A DNA stretch of 64,000 nucleotides from Helopsaltes ochotensis (Eukaryota > Chordata > Aves > Passeriformes > Locustellidae). The notes under the pieces are model-generated. The model did not search any database and was not told where the DNA came from. It worked only from the letters and a program-made list of their open reading frames with translations. Shown here piece by piece: positions 23,349 to 34,678 of this stretch (positions are counted from its first letter, which is position 1; every line of letters starts with the position of its first letter). Location of the stretch: assembly GCA_013400155.1 (NCBI GenBank), contig VXBM01001223.1:108587-172586 (forward strand), read 5' to 3'. Both the position numbers and the translations under genes were made by a program.

Positions 23349-23707
23349 AGGAAGGAAGGAAGGAAGGAAGGAAGGAAGGAAGGAAGGAAGGAAGGAAGGA
23401 AGGAAGGAAGGAAGGAAGGAAGGAAGGAAGGAAGGAAGGANNNNNNNNNNNNNNNNNNNNNNNNNNNNNNNNNNNNNNNNNNNNNNNNNNNNNNNNNNNN
23501 NNNNNNNNNNNNNNNNNNNNNNNNNNNNNNNNNNNNNNNNNNNNNNNNNNNNNNNNNNNNNNNNNNNNNNNNNNNNNNNNNNNNNNNNNNNNNNNNNNNN
23601 NNNNNNNNNNNNNNNNNNNNNNNNNNNNNNNNNNNAAGGAAGGAAGGAAGGAAGGAAGGAAGGAAGGAAGGAAGGAAGGAAGGAAGGAAGGAAGGAAGGA
23701 AGGAAGG
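23349..23707. repeat. (GGAA)n microsatellite interrupted by an assembly gap
   Basis: Perfect GGAA/AAGG units run from 23349 to 23440, then 195 N (23441-23635), then the same unit to about 23707. Both sides are in the same repeat, so the gap lies inside one array whose real length is unknown. The open frame on the other strand (PSFL repeats) is an artefact of the repeat. Confidence 0.97.
23441..23635. other. Assembly gap (195 N)
   Basis: This is a run of N within the GGAA array. Nothing can be said about its content. Confidence 1.
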
Positions 23708-26700
23708 GGCAGGCTAATTTTCAAAAAATAAAGATTTTCACCAGAAATATTTTCAAAAACTGCTTTTAATTTATTTTCCTTTAAAGTTCAGCTCTTCAAT
23801 TAAAATAGATTCATATTTTTAATTTTTTTAAAGCAACAAATTTTTCAACAATTTTATTTTTCATTCCCGCCAGTAACAATAAACATTACTTACTGCACCT
23901 GGGCTTGGCTAAATCTTCAGATACTAGTTTTACATTGCCATGCTTTCAGTGACCTCGCTGAAATCACATTATATTGGAATGGGAAAGTCAGGGAAAGTCG
24001 TGAGCTGTGAGTCTAAATGTTCAATTTTGTCTTTAAGTCTGAAGAAGGTAGTATCAGGATTCACTTCAATCTTTTTCAATGCAGAGCATTTCAAGGGATT
24101 GTGACATGCCTGAAGGATCCTTCATCACATATTCTTACTGTTCAGTCATCTTAGTCTTCAGAAACATCAGTAATAAATACTGATCACCACATCCGATTTT
24201 TCTAATACATTTTTATGTTCTGATACGCCTACCACAAATTTGCATGGTTTTTTGCCATATAGCTATATGGATTTCCATGAACATTATCAGACTTTAGCCA
24301 CAAGAGCTGATGAAGAAATCAGTGAGGGAGACAATATTTTGGAGCAGTGAAAGTGCATCTCTTCTACATTCAAAAGCATGGTCTGTAATTCCGCTTTTGT
24401 TCATACTGCCTAGGAACACTTGTTGCTATATTTTTCTTCAGAATGTGACAACATGAAATAATAATTCTTAAGTAATTATATTAAGAAAAAAGTGACCTCC
24501 ATCTCACTTTTTCAGCATCCATCCTTTGCTGTACGTGTGTTGATGTTGGCAAAGGGAGGTAAGAAGTCTTGTATTCTTTCAGTGTTGAAATACTGAAATG
24601 TGTTTCAGTAACTGAAAGCTAAGCTTGCAGTTAATTCTCTGGCTTTAGCCAAGGATTCATAGATCAGCAAACCTTCCTACTACAATCATATCTTACCCAT
24701 GACAAGCAGAAGCTTGGGATGTTTGCTGGAAAGGGAATGAGAAAAAAGATGAGCTGATGAAGTAGGCATCACCTACATAATAAAAAATAAATAAGGGGCT
24801 ATCCTATTAAAGAAAACGCACTAAGGATGGAAAAACAACAGAGGAAGGGCATGAAAAATGTACAGGAGTATTAAAAAGTGACTGACGGAGGAGAAAGAGA
24901 GAGAGAGGAAAGAGAGACAGAATATATAATATTGTTTAGTTGTGTATCTCAGTTTACTTGACAAAAAAAATACTAAGGAAAAGGGAAACTGTAAATCAGT
25001 ACAAAAAATACTGTAAGTCAGGAAAACTGTAAGTGCTGGCATAGTATGAAAATACCACAAGAAAGGGACTAGTAGACAGCATACTGCCCAGGCCAATGAA
25101 CAGACAGAAGACTTGCTTGCTAACAAAACCTATTGGCAGGCTTGAATCTATTTAAGGCATGTCAGAGTGACAAAAGCTAAGTTCGAAGAAGTTCAAAGGC
25201 GTTTGTCTACTGCATGCTGCATCCCGGTTCATCAACAGCAGTATTCATCTGTCAGAGCCAACTGACCTTGGCTCAAACACAGCCCTGCATGCCTGCCACA
25301 GCATTCCCATGGGAATTGCCCCTCATCCAGGTGACCCAGTAGACTGACCAGCATCTATGTATTCATATGTCACTGCAGTCTACTGAATCATCCTCCTGGA
25401 CAAGGACAATTGCTTGGGAAGTAGTACAAAACCAGTAATTTCATAAAGAGGCCTGCTGCATTTTGGCTGCTGAAGTTCACGAGCCTCATAAACTGGAGCT
25501 ATTGTGAAATAGAGAAGGAGTTAACACAGGACTCCCTAACATCCGAGTCTTGGAAATAGCTTGCAAATCTGCTCAAGCTATTGTAGTTTGAAGCCAGTTG
25601 CTCCAGAGGCAGCAGGTGTATTGCTTCCGCTGATTAATTCAAATCAAAACCGCCCTGGTTATGAATCACTGCGCTATCCTAGGATAGCAGATCCTCTACA
25701 CATGAAACTGACGCATCCACCACTCAGATAATCCAACTGATGTCAATGAGAATTGACTATAAACAAATAAACCAAGGGATGTTACCTTTTTCCACTTGTG
25801 CATTGGCTGTAGAAGAACTGCCCTACTTAACTCAATCTCTTCTTTATAGAAAATTCACAAAGTAAAGACAACAAAGGTACTAGCAAGATAATCTCCTGTA
25901 TAAATAATTGCCACATAAACACATATATGCTTGTTTTTCTGGTCTATCTTCATTGTTCCTTCTTAGGATAACAATATGCAATTAAATTAAGGTCAGTAGA
26001 AAACTGTGAATATTAAGATCAGTGTCTGGGTAATATAAGCTGCAGCCAAGATCTAGCATGGGGTAGAAGTGGGAATAGCATTTTGTGTAGACAAGGCACA
26101 TTCACACCAGACCTGCAGACCCAAAAGACTGACAAAAGAGTGGTTCTAGCATAGCTGTAGTCAAAACATCTACTAGAAGGAAGGACTTGACAAGTAACAG
26201 CTTTGTACGGACATATTTCCCTAAATATACAACAAAGTAAAATCCATGCAAAAACTTGCAAAAAGTCAGGCTGAAGAAAGAATTGAGCTTGCTACAGTAA
26301 TTTGTCATGTAGTGAACAAAACTGTTCAGCAAAAATAAAACATTTTGCTTGTTGCTTTGTTTTCATATTATCCATATGGCTTTCAGTCTTGAGCTGTCAG
26401 ACCTGCTGAGTAAATGTAATAGTACTGCAGAATCTGTAAGTCACATTAGAAATCACTTCAGCAGGTTACATTCTTATATCTGTGAACTTTCAGTATTAAG
26501 GGGTCACTCCTTTCTGATGCAATCTCAGTGTGCACCAAAGAAAGATACAATTTATAATTCCTGACAAAGCTACAGCCCAGAGATGACAGTTCTGAAATGT
26601 GCCTGGAGCATTAGTATGATGAGTTGAGTCTCAGGCAAGGTTCATAATTCTGGACTCTGAGTCACACTATTTTGCTGTCCTACCTGTGCTGTGACACCTT

Positions 26701-26767
26701 TCGTACAGATTTACCTCTGCCATCACATAGGTGCTTCAGCAGGCTTGGCTTGTGGTTCAGCTTCTTT

Positions 26768-26769
<2 letters not shown>
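23708..26769. other. Unique AT-rich sequence, no gene seen
   Basis: No known repeat or exon was identified. It contains a perfect 16-bp palindrome (25673-25688) in a slightly more GC-balanced stretch (25600-25780), and a short GA-rich patch (24890-24910). Confidence 0.4.
25673..25688. other. Perfect 16-bp palindrome
   Basis: GCTATCCTAGGATAGC is its own reverse complement, without a spacer. Such a site could bind a dimeric protein or simply be chance. The surroundings (CTGATTAATTCAAATC upstream, CAGATCC downstream) hold no repeat. Confidence 0.85.

Positions 26770-26834
<65 letters not shown>
26770..26834. repeat. Poly-T tract, 65 bases
   Basis: A pure T run follows a T-rich lead-in. Read on the minus strand it is a poly-A with no poly(A) signal just upstream, so a retrocopy is not supported. 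Confidence 0.95.
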
Positions 26835-26871
26835 CTGAGATTGCACAGCTCTTTTGAAAACAAACCCTTAC

Positions 26872-26960
26872 CCTGATTTCAATGGCTTCAATAGCTTCAA
26901 CCCCTTTTTAACCTGATTTCAGCTTAAACTTCAATAAACTAACTTCAACGCAAACTCCAA
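26872..26960. repeat. Degenerate CTTCAA-rich repeat
   Basis: CCTGATTTCA occurs at 26872 and 26912, and GCTTCAA, ACTTCAA and similar words recur through the block. It looks like a decayed short tandem repeat next to the poly-T. Confidence 0.5.
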
Positions 26961-28069
26961 CATGGTTTTGCTCAAGCTTTAACTTAAGGTTCCCTGCTTA
27001 TATTTCTTCTGCACACTTTCTTTTGAAATGCCATCTCTCAGTCACGCAGACTTCATTGAAGTCTCTGTTGACTTAATACAGAAGTCCTCAAAATTGCAGC
27101 TCCCAAGTGATCTGGGAATAAGCAACTCTCAAAGAATGACAAGACATCTGTATATCTGTCCCCAAAATTTCATAAATGCCTTAAAAATAATTTCAACTCA
27201 TTAAGACTGTTTGTCCAGAGGTATGTCAACCTCCAGTAAATGTGCAAGGACATTCAAATCATGACAGGAAGAATGCCTAAGAGTTCATGAAGGATTGTGC
27301 AGATACTGTGAGGAAGAAATGTAGCACTTAAAATCAGAGTTCTACAGAACACAAGACTTTGTGTAGACAAGAAGCCTGTGACTGATTGAGATCCTCCCAG
27401 AAGGTTGTTAACAAGGTTACAAAGATTCCCAAGATGAAAACCTGTCAGAACTTACATTAGAATTAACATATGATGGTCAGCCCTCTGTGTGAATGATGCA
27501 CATATTTGAAAGTGGAAACACAGTTTTACTCGAACACAGATTCCTTTTAGAGCTACTTACACTTGTACCTGATTTGAACTGAATCGCCTCATTTAAGAAA
27601 CATTTTCTGAACTAAATAATGACCATGTCATCTATTGATCTCCCTCATTACATTTCATTGTGTAACAAATTAAAGACACAAGAGTCCACCAGGACCCACT
27701 GGTGTGAATGAAAGAAATTAGATGTGTGTTACGTTTGATTGATCGGTAATTGTTGAGAACAGGAGGCTTTGGTAGGAGCCAGGCTTAGGAGACAGCCTCA
27801 TTAGATGTGTCATTAAAGGGAGCTATCCCTCCACCCTAACCAAGTCAGTGAAGTAGCACAAGCTCTTTTTGGGGACGCATATCTTCATCAAGGTGTAACA
27901 GGGCACTATCAAGGGACAAAACGCACAGCTTTCCAGGGAAGACTAAACCTGGAAGAAGGAGGGGAAATATGGGAAAACTCAATTCCATTTTCAAGTCACC
28001 TTTGCCTGCCAGGAGCTCAGTAGAAAATAGACCACTGGACTACCAAATGCACAACCCTGCCTAGGCAGC
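26961..28069. other. Unique sequence, no gene seen
   Basis: Left flank of the LTR nest. No repeat or coding signal is recognised. Confidence 0.4.
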
Positions 28070-29104
28070 TGTAGTGGGTCAATCCTGGCTGGATTCCAGG
28101 CACACACCAAAGCTTCTCTATCACTTTCCTTTGCAAATGGACAGGGGAGAGAAAATATAATAAGGGTTCCTGGGTTAAGATAAGGACAGGGAGAGATCAC
28201 TTATCAATACCATCGTGGGCAAAGCAGGCATTATCTGGGGATATTAATTGAATTTATTAGCAACAAATTTAGAGCAAGATAATGAGAAGTAAAATAAATC
28301 TTAAAAACAGCTTTCCCCTATGCCTCCTCCTTTCCAGCTCTACCTCCTCCACCCTGGCACCACAAGGAAATAAGGATTACAGTCAGTTCATCACAGCTGT
28401 TTCTCCCACTGCTCAGGTAGAGTAATCCTTCCCCTGTTCCAGTGTGGGTACCCTACCACAGGAGAGAGTTCTCCACAAACTTTTCCAACCCGAGTCCATC
28501 CCATGGGCAGCAGTCCTCCCCAAACTGCTGCAACATGGGTCACTCTTCCATGGGGTGAAGTCTTTCAAAGAGAGGCTTATCCTGTGTGTGTTCTCCATGG
28601 GTTTACAAGTCCTTCCAGGAAACATGCTCCAGCATGGGCTCCTCTTTCCATAAGTCCTGGCAAGTCACTGCCAGAAGTCTGCTCCAGCACAAATTTCCCA
28701 TGGTGTTACAGCCTCCTCTCAGGCATCCACCTGCTCCAGCCTGAGGCTTCTCCATTGGCTACCGGTGGATCTCTGAATACGTGTGGATCTCCATGGGCTG
28801 CAGGGGCACAGCTGCTTCACATGGTCTGTACCACAGGCCGCAGAGGAATCTCAGCTCCAGTGATGACACAGTGATGCTTGCAGCATCTCCTGTCCCTCTT
28901 TCTCCAGTGACCTTGATATCTGCAGAGCTGTTCCTCTGACATGTTCTCACTCTGCCTTCCTCTGGCCACAAATACATCAGTGCAATAACCTTTTTTTCTC
29001 TTAAATCTGTTACCCCAGAGGCATTACCACAGTTTCTAATTGTCCCAGCCTTGGCCAGAGGCACATCCATCTTTGGTGTTGCCAGGGATTGGCTTTGCCA
29101 GACA

Positions 29105-29109
29105 TAGAG
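29105..29109. repeat. Left target-site duplication TAGAG of the nested LTR
   Basis: This is a perfect 5-bp match to 30477-30481, placed right at the TG and CA ends of the inserted LTR. Five-base duplications fit ERV-L-type integration. Confidence 0.85.
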
Positions 29110-29811
29110 TGCTATAAATGAAATCACCAATAAAAATTTATAAAAGGTTTTATTAAATTTTAAATATAAAATTTAGAAAAACCATGAACTAAATCAGCCC
29201 TGACCCAGGCAATTCAAACTGGGAGCACAACAGACTCACACAGAGTCCCCCTAGGTTCACAAATGCAGTCTTTTGGGGGCTTGCTTTATACAGTTTTTTG
29301 GCTGGGCTACATGTCACCTCGCATTTCTTTGTCTAGAGTGGTTTCTACACATGTTCATGTAGCGTATTTTTCTCTGGTAAACAGCATTTAGAGGAAGGCG
29401 TAGCTGCTCGAATTGTGCTGGTAGAATCAGGCATTCAGATGCATCTCTGACAATCCAGGTTCGATGGCACACCTGGCACAGATCGATGAGTAGTTAACTT
29501 TTCTTTCTTCAGTCGGTAAATGGTTGTTTCTGGAGGGAGTATCTGCTTGATTTGGTTTACTGGAACTATTAATTCATATGCGACTCTCCGCTGATCCAGG
29601 TCCACCCGCACACCTGGCTGACATCATAGAGTCTTTCTTTGTTGGACTCTGCTATAGATGGTTTCTCTGTCATTCCATACCACCCTCCATTCAGGTGCTT
29701 AATGGCTCCTTATATTACTCTGCTCCCGACCAACTCTGCCTCTATTCAGATGCAAAGGGTGTTCCTTTTCATTCTGGTGTTGGCGATCTTTCAGAGACAG
29801 ATTGCTGCAGC

Positions 29812-30350
29812 TACGAGGCCTTCGAGGCCTCCGTGGCGGTCAGTTGCCTGAGATAAAGAAACGCTAAGTCACGGTGACAGGACCAAAAACCCCCTTCCCT
29901 GCTCCTAAGACCCTCTCTTATCTCTCTGTAAGACCATAGGTCACTTTCACCCCAACTCATTCTATTGGTCCACTTTTCAATCCCCCCAAACCCTATAAAA
30001 ACCCCAAATTTTGCCCTGTTAAGCCAGAAGAGCTGTCCCTGGACCCCTTCTCAGAGACCGCCAATAAAGCCACCTCTGAGGAACTCCACACGGCCTTCTC
30101 CTCTCTCTCCCTGCGTCTGCCGAGGCACCTGAGCAAGCAAAGAGCTGAATATCACAAAGAGCTGAGAACTGCCCAGAGCTGAAATCACTCAGAGCTGAAA
30201 TCACTTAAAGCTTGCTAAGGTTGCCAGAGGCTGGGATCCCCACCGAGGCATCGGGTTGAGCGGTACCTTGCGGCACCATTCTATCCCGGCCACCTATGGC
30301 TGTCAGGGTCTGAGAGATCCTGGAGACCCAGACCTCAAAAACAGATGACA
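29812..30350 (+). mobile_element. Innermost LTR, plus sense, inserted into the middle LTR
   Basis: Comparison with copy 2 of the middle LTR shows about 540 extra bases here. The insert has TATAAAA at 29994-30000 (CCCTATAAAAACCCC) and AATAAA at 30063-30068 (CGCCAATAAAGCC), so its sense is plus, opposite to its host. GAGCTGA repeats occur downstream (about 30140-30200). Host sequence resumes with TAGCTTCTGC. The exact ends are uncertain: the TG start would be TA, and the flanks CAGC/TAGC differ by one base. The class (ERVK or ERV1) is not settled. Confidence 0.72.
29994..30000 (+). promoter_or_regulatory. TATA box of the innermost LTR
   Basis: TATAAAA lies 69 bases before AATAAA (30063-30068), as expected for a compact LTR promoter and R region. 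Confidence 0.6.
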
Positions 30351-30476
30351 TAGCTTCTGCTTGTTTCAGTTCCCCAGTTATTTTATCGTTTTATGTTAGC
30401 CCAAGCACAACATTATTTTACTATTATACATCAACTACATTGAACAAAACACAAATTACTCCATTCATCTATAACA

Positions 30477-30481
30477 TAGAG
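30477..30481. repeat. Right target-site duplication TAGAG of the nested LTR
   Basis: This is identical to 29105-29109. Joining the two sides at TAGAG restores continuous outer-LTR sequence (GACATAGAG followed by GTAAGCTTCC). Confidence 0.85.
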
Positions 30482-30549
30482 GTAAGCTTCCAGGAGCCTC
30501 TCACAGAAGTGCCCCCACTACCAAAACTTGGCCACACAAACTCAGTACA

Positions 30550-33020
30550 ATAGCCTATTCATGTAATGTGTCTGAGAGGACGAAGTGACTCTCTACCCCC
30601 TGAAAACCACAGTGCACTGTGAATCGACACAGATTTAGGGCTCCAGCCACATTGCTTTCCACTGTAGTACAATAAAGAAAACAAAGAAAGGTTCCTATTC
30701 TGAGCTGGCTAGGAAGCAGCACACACACTGTTGTCACCCTCCTCCTTGCTTTATGAAATTGCAGCAGAAGATTATATTTTTAAGAAAGAAACAAAGGGTG
30801 CCATCTATTGTCCAAATTACAGGACACTCACTTCCTTTCACTTGAAGCATTGAACTCTGAGGTTCTTCTGCCTTCAACTATACTGCTACTGTGGAGACAT
30901 GAATACAAATATCTGATTTTTCCTTTATTCCTGTCTGCCACATGGAGCCTCAGAGACAGATCTGCTTCTGCAGTCTTTTTTACAGAGTGCAGGTACGTGC
31001 AAGAATATGTTACTAGAACACACAGTAACCCTCTGGCATGACTGCCTTATGCCAGCAGTCCCACTGTAGAGCCATTCAAATACAATAGCAGTTCAAAGGG
31101 CTTCCCATGTCTATTACTAGGCTACAGACAGTAATTTTCCTGGATGTAGACATGTGAGCTACAGATAGAAAAGACAGAGAGGAGAAGGTGTCCAGAAGTT
31201 TTTGTTTTAAATTCATGACCTGTTGTCAATAAACTAAATGGTTTACCAATAAACAACACTTTTTTTATTTTTTTATTTTTTTTTAGCCTAAATGCCTTGT
31301 AGGCATTCCTTAACCATCTCACACTTGGAAAAAATTGTCAAAAGCCAACACAAGAAGAAAATAAGAAAATACGACTGACTGTTTCAGAGTCCCAATTTAA
31401 GGGGAATGAATTTGAATTGGATTAAAATATAGGAAAAGAGGCACCAAATAATTATAAAATATATATATGTAAAAAGACAAGTATATAAAAAGATAAGTGT
31501 GAGTTCATGAGGCTGTCACGAGTCAGGCCAGTGAGTGGGGAAAAACTGTGACATCAGAAAACAAATTTGGCCTGCAGTGCCAGATGCCTACTCCGGTATT
31601 TACAGGGAAGAAGGTGTAATCTGACCTCATATCACCATTCTGGAGTGGTTAATGAGAGGAGGCCGGGACAAAGGCTTAGAGGGACTTTGGGACTCTGACT
31701 CATGACCAAGGGTTGCCTGCCAGGATAGCAAATGCCCTTATATTGCCCATTGCCTGCTCCCCACCACCTGTGTTGAGGTAAAAGCAGACTATAAAGTCCT
31801 CTGAAGCATGTTTGCCAACAGGTTTTTCAGCTAGCAACAGAAATGCCAGGTAGTTTTAATGTTCTGCTGACTCAGGAGACACTTCTTGAAGGGCGCATGA
31901 GCCAGAAGAAAGAGTTAATTACAATAAAGGTGTAAACCAGGTGACTTAAAGAAAAAATTTGCCTTGAGAGTATTTAAAACTCTTTTCTTTCTCATGTGCT
32001 CCCAGCCACGTCTTCTGCCCCTTTTTGCACAATATATTTGAGCTTTTTCAAAATTCCTATCATAACTTTACAATGAAAGACAGAGACCTGAGGAAAAGGA
32101 ATTTTAATACATAACTACAAACTTCAAGCCAAGGAAGTGTAAATATCAATATGATCTCCCTTCAAGTGAAGCAACTTTCACATAAACACAGGGAAAAATC
32201 ACTAAGTGACTTCTCAACTCAGTGCCATGCTACTGATTATACACTAAATTTAGATCACACTGGAATGACCTCATAAGTATTAAAAGAGTTCAAGTGAATT
32301 TCTTATGCTGGGAGCCCATATGAGTAAGATAATTTCTAGTTTCAAAGTGACACATAAGTAGCTCAAACTAGGGCAATAAAGCTCAATCTAGGGTAGTAAT
32401 GAAAAGCTTGTGGTCACTGCAGATCTTGTGCCACCAGAGTTAAGCTAGTTTTGTAGTGTTTCTCTCTGTAATTTATTTCATTCTCTATACTATGAAAAGA
32501 GCTGAAAAAAATTACACTGAATGAAAGTTCAGCCTCAAAACACACCATTATAACACTGTAGTTGTAAAGACTGCAGGAAGAGTCCTGAAAGGAAGAGAAA
32601 TAACTTAATTGTGCCAGTCCGATGAGTTGTTAATGGTTCTCATTTATATAGAATCCAGTTTTTACTTAATAGGAGAGCAATACAAAGAACAAGATTAAGA
32701 ATGGAGTATTGAAGGTGGACAAGGAGTAGTTTTAATTTTGTGAACATTCTTAACACACATTAATATTGATAAGGTAATTCACCCAGAAAGAGTCAGGCAT
32801 CTCCTCTACACATGACTCATGGGGCTAGTTATCAGAATCAAATACTTAGCTGGAACAGAGTACAGGCTCTTTGCAAAAAGAACCTCTATACTTCTAGGAC
32901 AAGATATCAAGTTTGCTGATCCCATAACTTATAAATCTTCACACAGCCAAAAGCCACATATATCCTCATGCCATGGAGAGCCTGAGGGTCTGGGAAGCTC
33001 TGTGAATAGTATATTGAGTG
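30550..33020. other. Sequence between the two LTR nests; possible weak LTR-like unit
   Basis: Mostly unique. Around 31513-32040 there is a TGTCACGAGTC start, ACTATAAAGTC at about 31788 and ACAATAAAGG at about 31921. The order suits an old LTR, but I cannot fix ends or a target duplication. An A/T-rich run lies at 31258-31284. No viral gene is present between the nests. Confidence 0.35.
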
Positions 33021-33188
33021 TGTTATAAATGAAATCATCAATCAAATTTTATAAAGATTTTATTAAGAAATTTAAATATGAAATTGAAAAATTTAGGTAT
33101 CTCCCCAAGCCAGGAGATCAGAACTGGGTGAACCACAGACCAACACGGAGCCCCCCTAGGTTCATGAAAGCAGTCTTTTTGGGCCCTG

Positions 33189-33196
33189 CTTTTATA
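33189..33196 (-). promoter_or_regulatory. TATA box of LTR copy 2
   Basis: On the minus strand, GGTATAAAAGCAGG precedes the AATAAA by about 130 bases. It is better preserved than in copy 1 (TATAAAGC). Confidence 0.65.
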
Positions 33197-33752
33197 CCAT
33201 TTTTCCAGCTGGGATACGTGTCATTTTGCAGTTCTGTGACTAGAATAGTTTTTACATATTCATGTAGCATCCTTTTCTCTGGTAAATGGCATTTCGAGGA
33301 GGGAGTATTTGACTGATTTCTGCCGGTGAAGCTGGGCATTCAGATTCATAGTCTGATGATCTAGGTCCAATGACACACCTGATAGGGGTCGATGGGTAGT
33401 TAACTCTTGTTTCTTCATTCCGGTAAATGGTTGTTTTGGAATGGAGCGTCCGCCCAACTCGGTTTACCGGAATTGTTAATTCATATGTAATTCCTCGCTG
33501 ATCCAGGATGGTACACCTGGCTGCCATTGTTGAGTTTTCTTTCTTGGACTCTACTGTAGATGGTCTGCCTGTCTTCCCGCAACACCTCTTATTCATATGC
33601 TTAATAGCTCCTCACAGAACTCCTCTGCCCAAGACCTGTCCCTTTTATTCAAATGCGAAAATATCTTTTCCATGGTGGTGTAGGTGATCTTTGAGAGAAA
33701 GATGATGTAGCCTCTGCCACTCAGCTCCCTCAGTTATTTTATGTTAACCCGA

Positions 33753-34603
33753 TGTCTTGGTTTGAAAGACAGGTATCTGCTAGGGAGGGCAGGACCTCCC
33801 TTTGGAATGGAGAATTCGAATCCCCTCCCTCCAAACTATTATAATTTAGAAAATTAAAGGGGCTTTCAGGCAAAGGTATGGGAATAGGAATAACAGTTCT
33901 TTACTAGTATGTATAACAAGACAAACAGCAACAACAATTGCAGCATTAACAGTAAACAGAACCAGGGACCTTGAGGGGCTTTGCTTCACAAAGCCTGGAG
34001 GGCCAGTCTGATTCAGGTGCGGAACTCCAAGAGCACCAAGCTGGAACGGTGGGAAATCCTGGGCTGGTGGGTGAGATGAGAAGCTCTGTCGGTGATAGAT
34101 GGAAAAGCAGGGATGTCCTGGCCAGGCAGGGGGCTGCAGGGCCACAGCGCAGTGAAAAGACCCAAAGCATTGCTGAAGAAGCAGCAGTGGTGGGACAGCG
34201 TTGGCCCAACTCCAGCAGGGCAGGAGGAGGCAGCTCAGAATTCCTGGGCACACGAGGAGATGATGGCAGATTCCTCAGGACCAGGCCCGGTGGTGACAAT
34301 GAACTCCTCCTGCAGCAAGCACGGCCTGGCCGTCCTCTCTCTCTGATGCTGAGAGCAAGAGAGCCAAAGTGCCCCCAGCCCCATCCTTTACCTGACACAA
34401 ACCTCACATTATCTCTCTTTTTTTTTCCCTTGGAGAGAAAACACTCCAAGCCCCCCCAAAAAAGTTGTAGCCTGGTGCTACACTCTGCTTGGACCACTTT
34501 GTTTTCAGCCAAGTACACATAAGCACCCAGTAATCAGTCTCTTAGCAGCTTAGGTGGGGGAAGAAAATTCTATAAAAAGGAAAAACAAATCTAACCCCCA
34601 ACA
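33753..34603. mobile_element. LTR of the TGTCTTGGTTTGAAAGACAG type, nested in copy 2
   Basis: This 851-bp unit begins TGTCTTGGTTTGAAAGACAG and ends AACCCCCAACA. It is flanked by CCCGA (33748-33752) and CCCAA (34604-34608), a 5-bp duplication with one CpG-type change. I associate this family (TGTCCTGGTTTGAAAAAC..., GGGAATAGGAATAACAG) with passerine ERVs. It is G-rich internally, which explains the long overlapping open frames at 33846-34522, including a 190-codon minus-strand frame and a 183-codon plus-strand frame; none is a gene. Sense orientation is not clear from TATA or AATAAA placement. Confidence 0.8.
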
Positions 34604-34678
34604 CCCAAAACCAATATTATTCACTATTATACATCAACTATATCAAATAGAACATGAATTACACATTCATCTATAAGA

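Larger units (their letters stand above)
29110..30476 (-). mobile_element. Middle LTR (TGTTATAAA family, copy 1), itself split
   Basis: The plus-strand ends are TGCTATAAATG and CATCTATAACA, an inverted terminal pair, with a perfect TAGAG duplication. Sense is minus: TATAAAG lies at 29284-29290 and AATAAA (plus TTTATT) at 29149-29154, in promoter-then-signal order. Without the insertion at 29812-30350 it is about 828 bp. No internal viral region is present, so it is a solo LTR. A second copy lies at 33021-34678. Short plus-strand frames near 29578-29856 are LTR sequence. Confidence 0.85.
28070..30549 (-). mobile_element. Outer LTR of an avian ERV-L-type element, split by a nested insertion
   Basis: On the minus strand the element starts TGTACTGAGTTTGTGTGGCC and ends GACCCACTACA. 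It matches in layout the long avian ERV-L LTR I recall from chicken: repeated CTCCAGCATGGG-like units in the middle and an antisense TTTATT (AATAAA on the sense strand) at 28253-28258. The LTR pieces are 28070-29109 and 30482-30549, about 1.1 kb in total; the rest is the younger insertion. Flanking pentamers GCAGC and ATAGC differ by two transitions, so the target duplication is only suggestive. Open frames inside (28444-29130) are LTR sequence, not genes. Confidence 0.85.
33021..34678 (-). mobile_element. TGTTATAAA-family LTR, copy 2, split by another LTR
   Basis: It starts TGTTATAAATGAAATC and ends near CATCTATAAGA on the plus strand, and aligns along its length with copy 1 (29110-30476). 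Sense is minus: TATAAAAG at 33189-33196 (plus CTTTTATA) and AATAAA at 33059-33064 (plus TTTATT). The insertion at 33753-34603 leaves about 807 bp of LTR. Flanks share AGTG (GAGTG left, AAGTG right). Because copy 1 has its own TAGAG duplication, the two are independent solo insertions rather than the two ends of one provirus. Confidence 0.82.

Noticed and set aside
23344..23724. 126-codon open frame with PSFL repeats
   Set aside because: It is the translation of the GGAA array and runs through N bases.
26672..26876. Phenylalanine-rich open frames
   Set aside because: They are translations of the poly-T tract.
33846..34522. Long overlapping open frames (up to 190 codons) on both strands
   Set aside because: They lie wholly inside a G/C-rich LTR, overlap in opposite strands and show no protein-like pattern; composition explains them.
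29110..34678. Reading the two TGTTATAAA LTRs as 5' and 3' LTRs of one provirus
   Set aside because: The first copy has its own TAGAG duplication on both sides, and the sequence between holds no gag, pol or env.
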